Part shown: in pieces, positions 38,865-48,566 of the stretch
Layout of the letters: every line of letters begins with the position of its first letter
How positions within the stretch are numbered: the first letter of the stretch is position 1
DNA from: Candidatus Zixiibacteriota bacterium
GTDB taxonomy: Bacteria > Zixibacteria > MSB-5A5 > GN15 > FEB-12
Direction: 5' to 3'
Assembly (NCBI GenBank): GCA_022571845.1
Contig: JACZXB010000002.1
Location: 107,979 to 171,978, forward strand
DNA length: 64,000 nt
Position numbers and translations under genes: made by a program
The notes under the pieces: model-generated
Told to the model about the DNA's origin: nothing
Databases searched by the model: none
The model's input: the letters and a program-made list of their open reading frames with translations, nothing else

Positions 38865-39873
38865 CATGCAAAAAGGGGTAACCATACTCGGCGCCGGTTC
38901 CTGGGCAATGGCCGTTTCTCAGATTCTTAGTGATAATGATTGCCAGACAACTCTCTGGGAATACAATCCGAAAGAGGCGAGGAAGCTTGAATCCAAAAGA
39001 ATCAGAGAGGACAAACTTGTTTCATTCAAGCTGCCCGAATCAGTAACTGTTACGAGTTCCTTAGAAAAAGCCTTAAGCAATACCGGTCTGGTCATCTTAG
39101 CTATTCCGTCTCAAAATCTTCGAGCTGTACTGAACCAGGCCCAAAGTTATCTTGGAGAGAAGCCCAAATTACTGAATCTGGCAAAAGGTATAGAGAATAA
39201 GACTCTGAAGCGAATGTCCGAAATAGTTGCTGATGTATTAGGTGACTCAAAATTTTCGTTTGCAACTCTGTCGGGACCTTCGCATGCCGAAGAAGTAGCC
39301 CGACGCATGCCAACTACCATCACGGTAGCCGGTCACGATGACCGCCTTAACACAAATCTTCAGGAGCTTTTCAGCAATAGCTATTTCCGGGTTTATAAAT
39401 CCAGCGATCTTATTGGGGTTGAAATGGGCGGAGCCTTAAAAAACATTATCGCCATAGCGGCAGGTATAATCTTCGGACTGGGCATGGGAGATAATACTAC
39501 CGGCGCTTTAGTTACCAGAGGTCTGGCAGAAATATCCCGACTGGGCATCTCAATGGGCGCCAGTGCCGAAACATTTGCGGGACTTTCCGGGGTCGGCGAT
39601 TTGATTACCACCTGTGCCTCCAAGCACAGCCGTAACCGCTACGTTGGAGTAGAGATCGGCAAAGGCAGAAATCTGGCAGATATCTTAGAGGGCATGACCA
39701 TGGTTGCAGAAGGTGTGGAAACAACCAGGGCTGGCTATGAACTTTCGCGGTTAAAATCCGTAGAAATGCCTATAACAAAAGAAGTTTACAAAGTTTTATT
39801 TGAAAATAAACCTCCGGGAGAGGCGATATGGGAATTAATGGGGCGCGAACTAAAATCAGAAATTTGGAGTTGA
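38854..39873 (+). CDS. gpsA: Glycerol-3-phosphate dehydrogenase [NAD(P)+]
   Basis: ILGAGSWAMAVSQIL; SGPSHAEEVARR; GMGDNTTGALVTRGL. Confidence 0.96.
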   Translation: MSGSMQKGVTILGAGSWAMAVSQILSDNDCQTTLWEYNPKEARKLESKRIREDKLVSFKLPESVTVTSSLEKALSNTGLVILAIPSQNLRAVLNQAQSYLGEKPKLLNLAKGIENKTLKRMSEIVADVLGDSKFSFATLSGPSHAEEVARRMPTTITVAGHDDRLNTNLQELFSNSYFRVYKSSDLIGVEMGGALKNIIAIAAGIIFGLGMGDNTTGALVTRGLAEISRLGISMGASAETFAGLSGVGDLITTCASKHSRNRYVGVEIGKGRNLADILEGMTMVAEGVETTRAGYELSRLKSVEMPITKEVYKVLFENKPPGEAIWELMGRELKSEIWS

Positions 39874-39895
39874 TTAAAGCAAGAGGGATAACGTT

Positions 39896-40246
39896 ATGAC
39901 TACCGTCACAAAAAACGAAAAACTTTATTATTCAATCAGCGAAGTATCCGAAATGACCGGCCTGGCTCCCTATGTGCTGAGGTTCTGGGAAAAAGAATTT
40001 CCCATTCTTCAGCCCCGCAAAAACAGAGGAGGCAACAGAACTTACACTATAAAAGATATCGAAGTCGTAAACCGGATAAAGCACCTGCGCACCAAAGAAA
40101 AACTGACTATCCCGGGCGCACGTTCCAAGCTGATGATGAAGCGTCAAGGAGAAGAAAAAACAGGAATGGTCGCGTCTGCCAGAGCAAAAACTCTGATAGG
40201 AAATATCAGAAAAGACGTTCAGGACATTCTTGAACTTTTCTCTTGA
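39896..40246 (+). CDS. MerR-family transcriptional regulator
   Basis: YYSISEVSEMTGLAPYVLRFWEKEFPILQPRKNRGGNRTYT. Confidence 0.92.
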   Translation: MTTVTKNEKLYYSISEVSEMTGLAPYVLRFWEKEFPILQPRKNRGGNRTYTIKDIEVVNRIKHLRTKEKLTIPGARSKLMMKRQGEEKTGMVASARAKTLIGNIRKDVQDILELFS

Positions 40247-40300
40247 GTTTGCCTCTATTTAGAGTAGATTTTCCTAAAGAAAGAGATTTTCACCATAAGT

Positions 40301-40377
40301 CGGAGCGTGGCGCAGCCAGGTAGCGCACTCGCTTGGGGTGCGAGAGGTCGGCCGTTCAAATCGGCTCGCTCCGACCA
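40301..40377 (+). tRNA. tRNA-Pro(GGG), CCA encoded
   Basis: CGGAGCG/CGCTCCG; CTCGC-TTGGGGT-GCGAG. Confidence 0.95.
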
Positions 40378-40405
40378 TATTATATAGGGCGGCTCGGCAG
40401 CAATT

Positions 40406-41101
40406 TTGACAGTTTCAAAAGATTCCATATTGAGAACTACTGCGGCTTTAGTAATTATCCCGGCTTACAATGCTGCGCCATATCTAAGAGACCTGATTCC
40501 CAGACTTCGCCAGTACGTCTGCGATGAAAATTTACTATTTGTAAACGACGGTTCAACAGATAACACTCTGGAAATATTAAAGGAACTGGGTGTAACATTT
40601 CTTAGCTTTAAACAAAACGGGGGCAAAGGCGCTGCCCTGATTGCTGGTTTCAACTACGCCAAAGAAAACGGCTATCGCTCGGTGCTTACTATAGATTCCG
40701 ACCTGCAGCATCTGCCCGAAGAGATTCCCGCTTTTTTTGCAGAAGACAACGGCCAAAAACTAATTATGGGCACCCGCAATATCGATTCCAAGGTTATGCC
40801 CTGGGACCGCTGGCTGACCAACAACCTGACATCAATTATAATTTCTATCTTTTCCTGCTGCAGAATTCGAGACAGCCAATCAGGCTTCAGGCTGCTTCCG
40901 GTCAGCCTGCTGAGATCAATCGAGCTTAAGACTATCAACTATGATCTGGAATCCGAAATGCTATTTAAAGCCGGCGCGGCTGGTTATAAAATTGACGAAG
41001 TTTCCATTTCAACTGTTTACGAAGGTTCCCATTCATATATTAATCCGTTGGTCGATTCAGGAAGATTTATAAAACAGATTTGGAAACGTATCTGGTGTTG
41101 A
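40406..41101 (+). CDS. Family 2 glycosyltransferase
   Basis: ALVIIPAYNAAPYL, FVNDGSTDNT, TIDSDLQH. Confidence 0.92.
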   Translation: MTVSKDSILRTTAALVIIPAYNAAPYLRDLIPRLRQYVCDENLLFVNDGSTDNTLEILKELGVTFLSFKQNGGKGAALIAGFNYAKENGYRSVLTIDSDLQHLPEEIPAFFAEDNGQKLIMGTRNIDSKVMPWDRWLTNNLTSIIISIFSCCRIRDSQSGFRLLPVSLLRSIELKTINYDLESEMLFKAGAAGYKIDEVSISTVYEGSHSYINPLVDSGRFIKQIWKRIWC

Positions 41102-41132
41102 TTCTTTCAGATTACTTGGGTAAGATTGCAGA

Positions 41133-41912
41133 GTGAAAAAGTCACCCGCCCGCAAAAAGAAACTCAACATTTTAGTCACCAATGATGACGGCTATTTTTC
41201 TGACGGCATAAAAGCGTTAGCCAGAGAACTTGGCAAGACCGCCAATGTCTATATAGTAGCTCCCGACCGGGAACAGTCGGCCAGTTCGCATTCTCTTACC
41301 CTAAACAGACCGCTTAGAGCACAAAAAATTTATGACAACTGTTTCGCCATCGACGGCACCCCCACAGACTGTGTCATGCTGGCAATTCATCTTTTCTTTA
41401 AGTCAGTCAGCCTGGATATGATAATATCCGGAATAAATCATGGACCGAATATGGGCGATGACATCACGTATTCCGGAACTGTGGCTGCGGCAATTGAAGG
41501 CTCTGTTCTTCAGATTCCATCAATTGCAATTTCCGTGTCAGACTATGAACCTGACATGCCCATGACAAGAGCTGCCAGGTGGGTAGCCAAACTCATTCAG
41601 GCCTTTCCGGGGTTTGAACTGGAGCCATCAGTATTCTTGAATGTAAATCTGCCGCCGGACAACGGCCGGCCCTACAAAGATTTTCTGTTCACAAAACCAG
41701 GTGTTCGAAAATACAAAGACATTGTGATTCATAAAACAGACCCCAGAGGCAAGTCCTACTACTGGATTGGTGGTAAACCGAAGTGGCAAAAAACTTCGGG
41801 AACAGATTTTGCTGTAGTAAAGAGTGGAAAAATATCAATTTCCCCTATGAAACCTGAGTTTTTGGATTCGGTTTCGTTAGAAAAGCTACGTTCCGGCAAT
41901 ATTAAGATTTAG
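41133..41912 (+). CDS. surE: 5'/3'-nucleotidase SurE
   Basis: ILVTNDDGYFSDGIKAL; APDREQSASSHSLTL; SGINHGPNMGDDITYSGTVAAA. Confidence 0.97.
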   Translation: MKKSPARKKKLNILVTNDDGYFSDGIKALARELGKTANVYIVAPDREQSASSHSLTLNRPLRAQKIYDNCFAIDGTPTDCVMLAIHLFFKSVSLDMIISGINHGPNMGDDITYSGTVAAAIEGSVLQIPSIAISVSDYEPDMPMTRAARWVAKLIQAFPGFELEPSVFLNVNLPPDNGRPYKDFLFTKPGVRKYKDIVIHKTDPRGKSYYWIGGKPKWQKTSGTDFAVVKSGKISISPMKPEFLDSVSLEKLRSGNIKI

Positions 41913-41970
41913 CAAGAGCAGCATGTGCGTTATGGATGCCCGGCCATGCCATTATAAAAGCTGAAAATAG

Positions 41971-41998
41971 TTGACTTAATTTCCGATTCTTGTATCAT
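41971..41998 (+). promoter_or_regulatory. Sigma-70-like promoter of tRNA-Pro(CGG)
   Basis: TTGACT - 16 bp - TATCAT, ~25 nt upstream of the tRNA. Confidence 0.5.
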
Positions 41999-42022
41999 GA
42001 ACTACTTGCATAAACGTTTACT

Positions 42023-42096
42023 CGGGGCGTGGCGCAGATTGGTAGCGCGCTTGGTTCGGGACTAAGAGGTCGCTGGTTCGATTCCAGTCGCCCCGA
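42023..42096 (+). tRNA. tRNA-Pro(CGG)
   Basis: CGGGGCG/CGCCCCG acceptor; CTTGG-TTCGGGA-CTAAG anticodon arm. Confidence 0.93.
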
Positions 42097-42181
42097 TATT
42101 TGTTTCAAAATTTACTACATTGAAGTGGCAGCATCATTTGTGAATTGCAGCCATGAAAAACACATTTCAAGGTAGGACAGC

Positions 42182-42661
42182 ATGAGTGACAGCACTGATA
42201 GAAAACCTGTAATAGCCATAATAGGCGCTGGGAAATGTTCCAAGAAGCTCCGCGACATGGCAGCCGATATCGGCAGGTATGTAGCGGAAAACGGGGGGGT
42301 AGTTCTTTGCGGAGGATTGGGAGGAATTATGGAAGGGGCAGCGAGAGGCGCCAAAGAAGCCGGTGGGACGACAATCGGTATCATTCCCTCAGAAAACAAA
42401 GCTGATGCCAACCAATTTATCGATTATGTTATCCCGACCGGATTCGGCCAGGCCCGCAATGTGCTGGTAGTTCGTGCTGCTGATGCAATAGTTGCCTTAC
42501 CGGGGAAATTCGGTACCTTGTCTGAAATGGCCTTTGCGCTAGTATCAGGCAAACCGATTGTTTCAGTGCAGGCCTGGAAACTTGGCGAGGAAATACAACA
42601 GGTTGAAGACCCTATTGAGGCAGCCAAAATTGCGATGGAGCTTGCCCGAAAACAAAATTGA
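42182..42661 (+). CDS. LOG/lysine-decarboxylase-like protein
   Basis: VVLCGGLGGIMEGAARGA; ADAIVALPGKFGTLSEMAFAL. Confidence 0.85.
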   Translation: MSDSTDRKPVIAIIGAGKCSKKLRDMAADIGRYVAENGGVVLCGGLGGIMEGAARGAKEAGGTTIGIIPSENKADANQFIDYVIPTGFGQARNVLVVRAADAIVALPGKFGTLSEMAFALVSGKPIVSVQAWKLGEEIQQVEDPIEAAKIAMELARKQN

Positions 42662-42936
42662 GTTATGTCGCTGCTGAAATTAAACTGACTGGACTCGTAC
42701 AGGGAGTCGGATTTCGGCATTTCTGCTATCGCACAGCCACAGATTTGAACCTGACTGGCTGTGTCAGAAACGAGCCGGACCGCTCTGTTTTGGTCATCGC
42801 CGAGGGTGACAAGAGCCAAATCGAATCGTTAATTAAATCCTTGAATGTTGGACCATCATTCTCTAACGTAAAGAATATTACTGTTCGCTGGACTGAATTT
42901 AGCGGTAAGTATAATTCGTTTGCAATAGAGAGCTGA
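42658..42936 (+). CDS. acyP: Acylphosphatase
   Basis: LTGLVQGVGFRHFCYRTA. Confidence 0.9.
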   Translation: MSYVAAEIKLTGLVQGVGFRHFCYRTATDLNLTGCVRNEPDRSVLVIAEGDKSQIESLIKSLNVGPSFSNVKNITVRWTEFSGKYNSFAIES

Positions 42937-42958
42937 TTTCAACAGAATCGAGGGAGCT

Positions 42959-43483
42959 ATGTCAAACTTAGCATCGTATATCCGCGAGGTGCCGGATTTC
43001 CCCAAGCCGGGAGTCCGCTTTTATGACATCACCACACTAATGCAGGATCCCAAGGGTTTTCGGCAGGCGCTTGACGGCATGGAAAAGTATGTCCGCAGCT
43101 GCAACCCTGATGTGCTCGTAGCCATAGAATCTCGGGGCTTTATATTTGGGGCGGCTTTGGCCGACAGGCTCAATATCGGATTAGTGCCGGCCAGAAAAAT
43201 CGGAAAACTGCCCTCAGACAAAATTTCGCAGGAGTACACGCTGGAGTATGGCACCGACCATGTCGAAATGCACTCCGACGCTATCAGCTCCGACCAGAGG
43301 GTCGTCGTAGTCGATGATCTCATAGCTACAGGAGGAACTGTCGCCGCCACCTGCAAACTGATTGAAAGGCTCGGCGGCGAAGTGGTCGGGATTTCGACTG
43401 TTATCGGATTGATTTTTTTGCCCTGGCAAGATTTGCTAAAAGATTACGATGTCAACTTTCTGATTTCATTCGACTCCGAATAG
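42959..43483 (+). CDS. apt: Adenine phosphoribosyltransferase
   Basis: IREVPDFPKPGVRFYDITTLMQDP; VVVVDDLIATGGT. Confidence 0.96.
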   Translation: MSNLASYIREVPDFPKPGVRFYDITTLMQDPKGFRQALDGMEKYVRSCNPDVLVAIESRGFIFGAALADRLNIGLVPARKIGKLPSDKISQEYTLEYGTDHVEMHSDAISSDQRVVVVDDLIATGGTVAATCKLIERLGGEVVGISTVIGLIFLPWQDLLKDYDVNFLISFDSE

Positions 43484-43493
43484 ATTCTCGTAG

Positions 43494-43516
43494 GTCAGGA
43501 ACCTCGTGTTCCTGAC
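43494..43516. repeat. Hairpin GTCAGGAAC-ctcgt-GTTCCTGAC
   Basis: Perfect 9-bp stem just after apt; repeat or terminator-like. Confidence 0.6.
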
Positions 43517-43542
43517 TCTTGTCACAGACAGCCCTTTACTTT

Positions 43543-43562
43543 GGGCTGAATATATTCAGCCC
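43543..43562. repeat. Perfect 20-bp palindrome GGGCTGAATATATTCAGCCC
   Basis: Sequence equals its reverse complement. Confidence 0.9.
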
Positions 43563-43647
43563 CTACATAGGACCCTGCATATCGATTCTCAGCTCACCAT
43601 GACGATTATGTTCTCTAAAGCCTATTGATGGTCCTGATAGTCAGAAG

Positions 43648-43684
43648 AAATGGGTTCGTTTTGTTATATTTAACATCTTTTTTT
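43648..43684. repeat. Repeat family R2, copy d
   Basis: aaatgggttcgttttgttatatttaacatcttttttt. Confidence 0.85.
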
Positions 43685-43743
43685 GAGTTGCCTCCAACTG
43701 GGGGGCGTCCACAAATGGGCCACGGCCCCTGGACGCTCTGCGC

Positions 43744-43777
43744 AAATGGGTTCGTTTTGTCATATTTAACTTTTCTT
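43744..43777. repeat. Repeat family R2, copy e
   Basis: aaatgggttcgttttgtcatatttaacttttctt. Confidence 0.8.
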
Positions 43778-44047
43778 GACTATTGAGTTTGCAGACATTT
43801 TGAAATGGCTGACTCATCATGATTTTAAATGTCTTAATTCCATAGTAATAAGCGGCTAGAAACGTTTCTTGCATTGTTTGTGTAGAGTATCTGTCGAGTC
43901 TGTTGTCTTTCCAGCGCAGGCTGGAATCCATCTTCTATAGTTGTCATCCTGAGTCCGCCCTGGCGGAAAGGGTGACGCACATAACCTCTTATTCGCGCTT
44001 GTCTTTTGCATCAATTCTGATTTCATTTAGACCATCAAAAATAGAAT

Positions 44048-44121
44048 GCCCTCGTAGCTCAGTTGGATAGAGCAGTGGTTTCCTAAACCAAAGGTCGCAG
44101 GTTCAATTCCTGCCGGGGGTA
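44048..44121 (+). tRNA. tRNA-Arg(CCT)
   Basis: GCCCTCG/CGGGGGT acceptor (G-U pairs); anticodon loop TTCCTAA; GTTCAATTC T-loop. Confidence 0.88.
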
Positions 44122-44310
44122 TTGTAACTCTAAGCTGTCCTGAAACTTCCGAAAACGGCCCCCTAACGACTTGACAAAAAGCCCTTTTTAATGCAAATTA
44201 GAGAGTAAATTCTTTTATTACAAATCTATTGGGCTGTGGATTTATCATCAAGAATCGTCTCTTGTAGCCTGATATAAGTTATTAAGTCAGCCTCAGAAAG
44301 AGGAATTACT

Positions 44311-45507
44311 ATGAATTTCTCTAAACTTTATTTTGCACTATCCATTATTATTCTAATCGTGGCTGTTTCACCGGCCCAATCCGCGACAATCCACGTTCCA
44401 GCCGATCAGCCTACTATTCAAGCCGGAATTGATGCAGCAGTAGTGGGTGACACCGTGCTTGTTGCAGATGGCACCTACACCGGTCCCGGCAACAAAAACA
44501 TGAGTTTTGAGGGGAAAAATATTGTACTAAAGTCTGAGAATGGCCCGGAAGTGACAAGAATTGTTTCCCCAAGTCCATTCACTCCCACACGTGGATTTGT
44601 TTTTGAGAGTGGAGAGGATACTACTGCTATTATAGACGGTTTTACCATAGCAGGTTTTAGAGGCCTTACTAGCGGTGGGGCAATCAGTTGCATTTCATCG
44701 TCACCATCTATATTGAATAATATCATTGAAGAAAACTCGACTGTTGGTTCAGGCGGCGGGATCAACTGCACGTTTAATTCAAATCCTCGAATCATTAACA
44801 ATATAATTGCCCATAATTCATCTCCATCCGGCGGAGGGATTACCTGCATAAATAATTCCAATTCAATTATCACAGGAAATACTTTTATAGGAAATTCTGC
44901 AAGATGGGGTGGAGCTATATACTGTAACCGTTCAAGCCCAATGATAAGCAACAACACTATAGTAATGAATTCAGCCCGCCAGGGGGGAGCTTTGTTTTCT
45001 ATTGACTCATCACCAATGCTGGATAATTGCATCATTGCATTTAACTCTGACACCACAGGTGCTGTTTTCTGTCCAAGTGACAGTTTCCCTGTGCTCTCCT
45101 GCACCAATGTCTACGGCAATTCAGGGGGAGATTGGGTCGACTGCATAGCCAGCCAAAACGGACAAAATGGCAACTTCTCCTCCGACCCTCTCTTCTGTGA
45201 TACTTCCACCTTTTACTTCTCGCTCAGGGACAATTCACCCTGCGCTCCGGCTAACAACAGTTGTGGTGTACTGATTGGGGCCTTAGATGTTGGTTGTGGT
45301 CTTATCTGCGCTGATGCGAATGGCGACTCAATGGTAAATGTTGACGATGTAGATTTTCTCATTGACTTCTATTTCTATGGCGGTGCTACACCTTTCCCTT
45401 ACTTTGCAAGCGACCTGAATTGTGACGGCTCAGTTAATATTGCTGACATAACCTATCTGGCAGCCTACATAAACGGCACCGGCGCCGCGCCGTGTTGTGT
45501 GGAGTAA
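44311..45507 (+). CDS. Secreted right-handed beta-helix protein with dockerin-like C-terminus
   Basis: Signal peptide; IHVPADQPTIQAGIDAAVVGDTVLVADGTY; DANGDSMVNVDDVDFLIDFYFYGG...DLNCDGSVNIADITYLAAYI. Confidence 0.85.
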   Translation: MNFSKLYFALSIIILIVAVSPAQSATIHVPADQPTIQAGIDAAVVGDTVLVADGTYTGPGNKNMSFEGKNIVLKSENGPEVTRIVSPSPFTPTRGFVFESGEDTTAIIDGFTIAGFRGLTSGGAISCISSSPSILNNIIEENSTVGSGGGINCTFNSNPRIINNIIAHNSSPSGGGITCINNSNSIITGNTFIGNSARWGGAIYCNRSSPMISNNTIVMNSARQGGALFSIDSSPMLDNCIIAFNSDTTGAVFCPSDSFPVLSCTNVYGNSGGDWVDCIASQNGQNGNFSSDPLFCDTSTFYFSLRDNSPCAPANNSCGVLIGALDVGCGLICADANGDSMVNVDDVDFLIDFYFYGGATPFPYFASDLNCDGSVNIADITYLAAYINGTGAAPCCVE

Positions 45508-45596
45508 TTAGGGCCTTGCCATCAAAGCCCGCCTGCTGGCCAGTAATCCCCCATACCTCAACAGCTTATAATTGCATAATTCCGCCCCCAAATCGT

Positions 45597-45625
45597 TTGA
45601 CACGGCCAAAAAAGGGGTATATATT
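45597..45625 (+). promoter_or_regulatory. Sigma-70-like promoter
   Basis: TTGACA - 17 bp - TATATT upstream of the 45694 ORF. Confidence 0.5.
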
Positions 45626-45693
45626 CATTGCTTATTTTGAGCAGCTGTTGCGTCTAAGGGCTGTAACAAATTAAGAATCTGGCTATAGGAGTT

Positions 45694-47130
45694 TTGGGAA
45701 TGAAATTATCGATTCAGAGAATCTCATTGGTTTTGGGAGTACTTTTAGTTCCATTTTTCAGCGCAAACGCACAAGAAATAATTCTAAATGAGTTAGTTCG
45801 GTTCGAAGGCTTCAACTTTGGCTTCACCGGCAATGGCGCTCGCGCGCGGGGAATGGGCAACGCCTTTCTGGCTGTTTCAGATGATATCACCGGAATAGGC
45901 TGGAATCCCGCCGGACTTTACAAAATTGAATTACCCGTACTGGGTCTCAGCTTCGGCTCTTTAAGACCACGCGGTTCATCAAGCAGCGACAAACTTGACC
46001 TGTCTGGAGCTTTACCTGTTTTTGAAAGAATTTCAAGGAATCATGCCGGAACTTTTGGGTCGCTAAGTTCGGTAAACTTTGTAGCCCCGATAAGAGTCAA
46101 GGGACATCCGTTTGTTGCCTCTGCATCTTATACCAGAGTCTCCGACGAGTACCAGTTCTCTAACATAGAATTTGACGAGATTGCAATCTTCGCGATATTT
46201 AACGAAGTTGGTGTCCTGATTGATCAGGATACGGTTATAGTATCGATTGGTGCTATAAGTGAGCTTGAAGGTGGTATTAATGCTGTCAATCTTGGTTTTG
46301 GAACAAGACTAAGCGGCAATTTGGCCTTAGGCTTCAGCCTGAATATTTATGGCGGAGCCGTTCAGAGACACACCAACGTTTTAGTCACAGGTGACAATAT
46401 TCCTGTAAATAATTTACAGAACGGTTTTTTTGAAAGAAATATTTTCGTTGCTGACAGCAGCGGTTTCGGTGGATTTAATTTTACCATCGGACTTAAACAT
46501 GATGGTGAAAGATTTGATGCAGGCCTTGTTATAAAAACACCATTTTCACTAAGCCAGAAGAGCCTTAACTTCGCTTCAAATATTATTAAAATCAATGGTG
46601 TCGTAGACTTCACTGATACGACCATCACAATTGACCTGTTAACAAAATATGAAATTCCGATGATTGTAGGTTTCGGAATTGGCTACAACGTTTCTGAAAG
46701 CTGGCTCTTGGCGTTTGACGCCGAATATCGCCATTTCAGTACTCAGCAGATAAAGATTCGCCAGAACATTACGTTGGTTCCAGGCGCTGACAATATCGAG
46801 GAATTCCTGATTCTTTCTGAGGAGCAGTGGCAGTGGAGTAATGTCTTTATTCTGCGGGCCGGTACAGAATATCTTAATGAAACCGGTCTTGGAACAATCC
46901 CTTTTAGAGCAGGTATCGGATACGTGCCGGTGCCCACTCCGGATAGGGACATAAATGGCATCCGTTCCACTGCTGTCAGCTACGAGTTTTCGCTTGGCAC
47001 CGGAATTCACTGGGAGCAAATCAAACTGGACCTGGCCTATAACTATTCAACTTTGAAACTCGACATCGGTTCTGCAACAGAGAACAACAAAAATCATTTT
47101 CTGACTGCCAGCTTTACGGGATATTTTTAA
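45694..47130 (+). CDS. Outer-membrane beta-barrel protein (PorV/FadL-like)
   Basis: Signal peptide; GNGARARGMGNAFLAVSDDITGIGWNPAGL. Confidence 0.75.
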   Translation: MGMKLSIQRISLVLGVLLVPFFSANAQEIILNELVRFEGFNFGFTGNGARARGMGNAFLAVSDDITGIGWNPAGLYKIELPVLGLSFGSLRPRGSSSSDKLDLSGALPVFERISRNHAGTFGSLSSVNFVAPIRVKGHPFVASASYTRVSDEYQFSNIEFDEIAIFAIFNEVGVLIDQDTVIVSIGAISELEGGINAVNLGFGTRLSGNLALGFSLNIYGGAVQRHTNVLVTGDNIPVNNLQNGFFERNIFVADSSGFGGFNFTIGLKHDGERFDAGLVIKTPFSLSQKSLNFASNIIKINGVVDFTDTTITIDLLTKYEIPMIVGFGIGYNVSESWLLAFDAEYRHFSTQQIKIRQNITLVPGADNIEEFLILSEEQWQWSNVFILRAGTEYLNETGLGTIPFRAGIGYVPVPTPDRDINGIRSTAVSYEFSLGTGIHWEQIKLDLAYNYSTLKLDIGSATENNKNHFLTASFTGYF

Positions 47131-47251
47131 ATTTTGGTTTAGTCAAGAATCATTGAGATAAACCAGAGAAAACCGAAAAATCATACCAGGCAGCTCTACT
47201 TCAGGGAATAACTATCCGATATAAAGTAAATAGTTTTTAATTGGAAGAGAT

Positions 47252-47947
47252 ATGTACGGAAAAGTAAAACTAACCAAGCGTCAGATTAAAGAAGATAAGT
47301 TCACTGCCTTTATGCTTAACTCCAAGCAGCAGGTTGAGGAGAACTGGCAGTATCTGGCCATTGCCGTAATCGTTGTTATACTGGGTGTTGTTGGTTCGGT
47401 TTATTATTTCGATTCAGTTGAAGAGGCCTCCCGTCAGGCAGCGGCCAATCTATCGCAGGGAAATCTGGAATTTCGCGGCGGCAACAGTCCGGAAGCAATC
47501 CTGACCTTTATCGGAATAATCAATAATTTTGGCGGCACCAAGTCAGCTGAACAGGCTACTTTTATGCTCGGCAAAGTAAACCTTCAGACCAGAAACTATC
47601 CCGAATCAATAAGATACTTTGAAATGTATTTGCAGAAGTATCAGAAAAATCTGCTTAATCGGGCTTCCTCATATACCGGACTCGGAACGGCCCTGGAGAA
47701 TCAAGGCAATTTTCAGGAAGCTGCCGAAATGTTTGAAAAGGGAACTATGGCAATGCCTGAGAGTCCGCTTCAGCAGAGTCTTCGCATTGGCGCCATGCGC
47801 AACTATCTGAAAGTAGATAACGTAGAAAAAGCGCGTCCGCATTTCGAATATATTTCCGAGAGATTTGAAGGGTCAGAGACCGCCAACAGGGCGGCCAGAC
47901 TATTCTACGAAAAAGCTAGAGCCTCCTATAAAGATACAGACCATTAG
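47252..47947 (+). CDS. Membrane-anchored TPR protein (YfgM-like)
   Basis: One N-terminal TM followed by TPR units. Confidence 0.75.
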   Translation: MYGKVKLTKRQIKEDKFTAFMLNSKQQVEENWQYLAIAVIVVILGVVGSVYYFDSVEEASRQAAANLSQGNLEFRGGNSPEAILTFIGIINNFGGTKSAEQATFMLGKVNLQTRNYPESIRYFEMYLQKYQKNLLNRASSYTGLGTALENQGNFQEAAEMFEKGTMAMPESPLQQSLRIGAMRNYLKVDNVEKARPHFEYISERFEGSETANRAARLFYEKARASYKDTDH

Positions 47948-48141
47948 AGACATAGCAAATTGCCTCACAAATCCTCTACTAAAATCGCCATTCTTCGGCA
48001 TATGTACCAGCAACTGACCTCTTTCCAAAATAGAAAACCGACTAAAAATTTTTGTGGATTAAATGATTTGGTTCTATTGTTTTTAGGTATGAAGTATTAT
48101 TCTGATACGCTTAGTTGAATAAAAAAGCGATAGGTAGCAAA

Positions 48142-48555
48142 ATGACTGAACCATTTTTTAGCGATAAATCAAAACAACAGCACAAGGCCGAGTCAGGCCA
48201 GACAGAATCTGGTTCAGATAAGAATTCTGATAATATCGATTTCTCTGAGGAAATGCCTGCTGAAGACATAAAGATGGCCTCCATTATGGCTTACATTCCA
48301 TTCTTGTGCTTTGTTCCGCTGTTGAATGTAAGCAGCAGCAAAGATGTCCGTTTCCATGCCAGACAGGGAGTAATTCTCTTTATAATAGAGCTGGTAGCTG
48401 CGCTTTTCCTTATTGACCAGGTTTCGGATTTCTTCTTTAAGGTGATTTTGATTTTTGCGGTCGCCCTATCCGTGGCAGGGTTGATATTCGCGGCACAGGG
48501 GAAGAACTATAAGCTGCCTGTCATTGGGGATTTGATAGACAAAACAAAATTGTAG
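48142..48555 (+). CDS. Small membrane protein (DUF4870-like)
   Basis: IMAYIPFLCFVPLL...VRFHARQGVILFIIE. Confidence 0.65.
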   Translation: MTEPFFSDKSKQQHKAESGQTESGSDKNSDNIDFSEEMPAEDIKMASIMAYIPFLCFVPLLNVSSSKDVRFHARQGVILFIIELVAALFLIDQVSDFFFKVILIFAVALSVAGLIFAAQGKNYKLPVIGDLIDKTKL

Positions 48556-48566
48556 CTGAAGAATAG

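Noticed and set aside
43641-43931. 96-aa minus-strand ORF in the apt/tRNA-Arg island
   Set aside because: Contains two R2 repeats in frame (MLNMTKRTHL and MLNITKRTHFF); treated as repeat-derived rather than a gene.
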